From NCBI GenBank assembly GCA_944388825.1, contig CALXKG010000058.1, positions 1-5,460 on the forward strand: 5,460 nucleotides of DNA, given 5' to 3'. Shown here piece after piece: positions 4,656 to 5,460 of the stretch (positions within the stretch are counted from its first letter, which is position 1; each line of letters starts with the position of its first letter). Position numbers and translations under genes: made by a program. This DNA is from an uncultured Clostridia bacterium (GTDB lineage Bacteria > Bacillota > Clostridia > Oscillospirales > Ruminococcaceae). Below the pieces are notes generated by a model, which had not been told where the DNA came from, made no database searches, and saw only the letters and a list, made by a program, of their open reading frames with translations.

Positions 4656-5460
4656 CTACCGCCGTTCCCCGCACCGCTCCAGCCATCTGACCACCCCGTC
4701 CTCCCGGTTGGAGCCGATGACCCCGGCGGCGACGGCTTTCAGTTCCGGCGCGGCGTTTGCGACCGCATACCCTTCCGCAGCTTCCAAAAACATCGGGATA
4801 TCGTTTTTCATATCCCCGAAGACGACTGCCCTTTCTGCACCGGTCAGGGCCAGCAGCTGCCGGACAGCCGCCCGCTTGGTGGCCCCCGCCGGCATCACCT
4901 CGAGCCATTCTTCACCCGAATAGATGTCCTTCTGCTGCACAAAGCTCGCTGCCTGCCGGAAAGCGGGCAGCCTCCGAACGGCCGCCCGGATCTTTTCCGG
5001 CGCGTCGATGCAGGTGAAGTAGAAGACCTCGCCGTCTAAGAGCCCCTCTTCCGACGGAAGCGGACGGATGCGCCCATCCCCCGACCGAGTTGCGACAAAA
5101 TCTGCCTCCGGCGGCGGGAGGGCGGAAGCGTCGAAGGAAAACCGCTCCCGGCCGCCGACCAGGCTGTAGACAATTGGTTTCAGCCCCGCCTCCCGCAGCA
5201 GCGCAAACAATCCATCCCGTTCAGCAGCAGAGAAGACGGTCTTCTGGAGGATCTCCCCGGTGCGCTGGTCGACGATCATCGAACCGTTGTAGACGGCGGC
5301 GGGGATGTGAGCGGTCAGCCCCGCGGTACATATCCGGGCGGTGTAAAACGACCGGGCGGTCGCGTAGGAGAAGAGCAGCCCCTCTTCCACCAGGCGGTTG
5401 AGCGTCTCCACCGCATAGCGGGAGAGCCGCTGGTCAGGCCCTAAGAGCGTCCCGTCCAGA
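4656..5460 (-). CDS. Cof-type HAD-superfamily phosphatase (subclass IIB), missing its first codons
   Basis: The frame runs off the right edge of the window; 267 residues are visible. The visible part opens with LDGTLLGPDQ, the end of HAD motif I. The nucleophile Asp should be the residue just outside the window, while the second (acid/base) Asp is present, so only about ten codons seem missing. Motif II is the Thr in SYATARS, motif III the Lys in GATKRAAVRQLL, and motif IV FGDMKNDIPMF. The middle of the protein (roughly 80-190 in visible numbering) is the C2-type cap of the Cof/YidA group. Such enzymes are soluble and dephosphorylate small substrates such as sugar phosphates, flavin mononucleotide or pyridoxal phosphate; the substrate here cannot be read from the sequence. 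An internal GTG at 5409-5411 is not the start, since it would delete motif I. The gene converges on the membrane-protein gene with a 32-bp gap. Confidence 0.93.
   Translation of the reverse strand, partial: LDGTLLGPDQRLSRYAVETLNRLVEEGLLFSYATARSFYTARICTAGLTAHIPAAVYNGSMIVDQRTGEILQKTVFSAAERDGLFALLREAGLKPIVYSLVGGRERFSFDASALPPPEADFVATRSGDGRIRPLPSEEGLLDGEVFYFTCIDAPEKIRAAVRRLPAFRQAASFVQQKDIYSGEEWLEVMPAGATKRAAVRQLLALTGAERAVVFGDMKNDIPMFLEAAEGYAVANAAPELKAVAAGVIGSNREDGVVRWLERCGERR

Noticed and set aside
3955..4908. 317-codon minus-strand frame across the membrane-protein gene and the HAD gene
   Set aside because: It runs antisense to one real gene and out of frame with the other, and no motif is visible.
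5409..5411. GTG as the start of the HAD phosphatase
   Set aside because: The upstream codons continue in frame into LDGTLLGPDQ, the catalytic motif I, so the gene extends past the window edge.

Overview
The window looks like ordinary chromosome from a high-GC member of the Bacillota, most likely a gut-type Clostridia (Oscillospirales-like). This rests on the high GC content, strong AAGGAG-type ribosome binding sites, a LytTR/GHKL two-component pair, a probable BofC-type domain, and compact gene packing. The taxon is an inference from style, not from a marker gene.

Layout, left to right. (1) The last 40 codons of a plus-strand S9 serine peptidase end at 125. They are followed by a bidirectional hairpin terminator (146-189) shared with the converging minus-strand genes. 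(2) A minus-strand two-component operon follows: a LytTR response regulator (856-1554) and, downstream of it, a short GHKL histidine kinase with no membrane segments (188-850). (3) A 115-bp spacer (1555-1669) holds three hairpins, two of them overlapping and sharing an arm. It separates the regulator from the upstream minus-strand operon. (4) That operon is a TetR-family regulator (3150-3776) whose 3' end overlaps by 8 bp an RlmD/RumA-type 23S rRNA uracil-5-methyltransferase (1670-3157). (5) An AT-rich divergent spacer (3777-3984) carries a good minus-strand promoter for tetR. (6) A plus-strand single-pass membrane protein (3985-4623) ends in what looks like a BofC C-terminal-type domain. (7) A minus-strand Cof-type HAD phosphatase (4656 to beyond 5460) converges on it and lacks only its first few codons.

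How the genes may work together. The regulator and kinase are almost certainly partners, because they are co-oriented and closely spaced with the kinase ribosome binding site inside the regulator's last codons. TetR and the methyltransferase are translationally linked, but why they are paired is not evident. TetR could also control the divergent membrane protein from the shared spacer, which is inference only. I found no mobile element, CRISPR array, RNA gene or phage signature, and nothing that clearly forms a new system. The most interesting points are the hairpin cluster, the TetR-methyltransferase overlap, the sensorless kinase and the BofC-like membrane protein.
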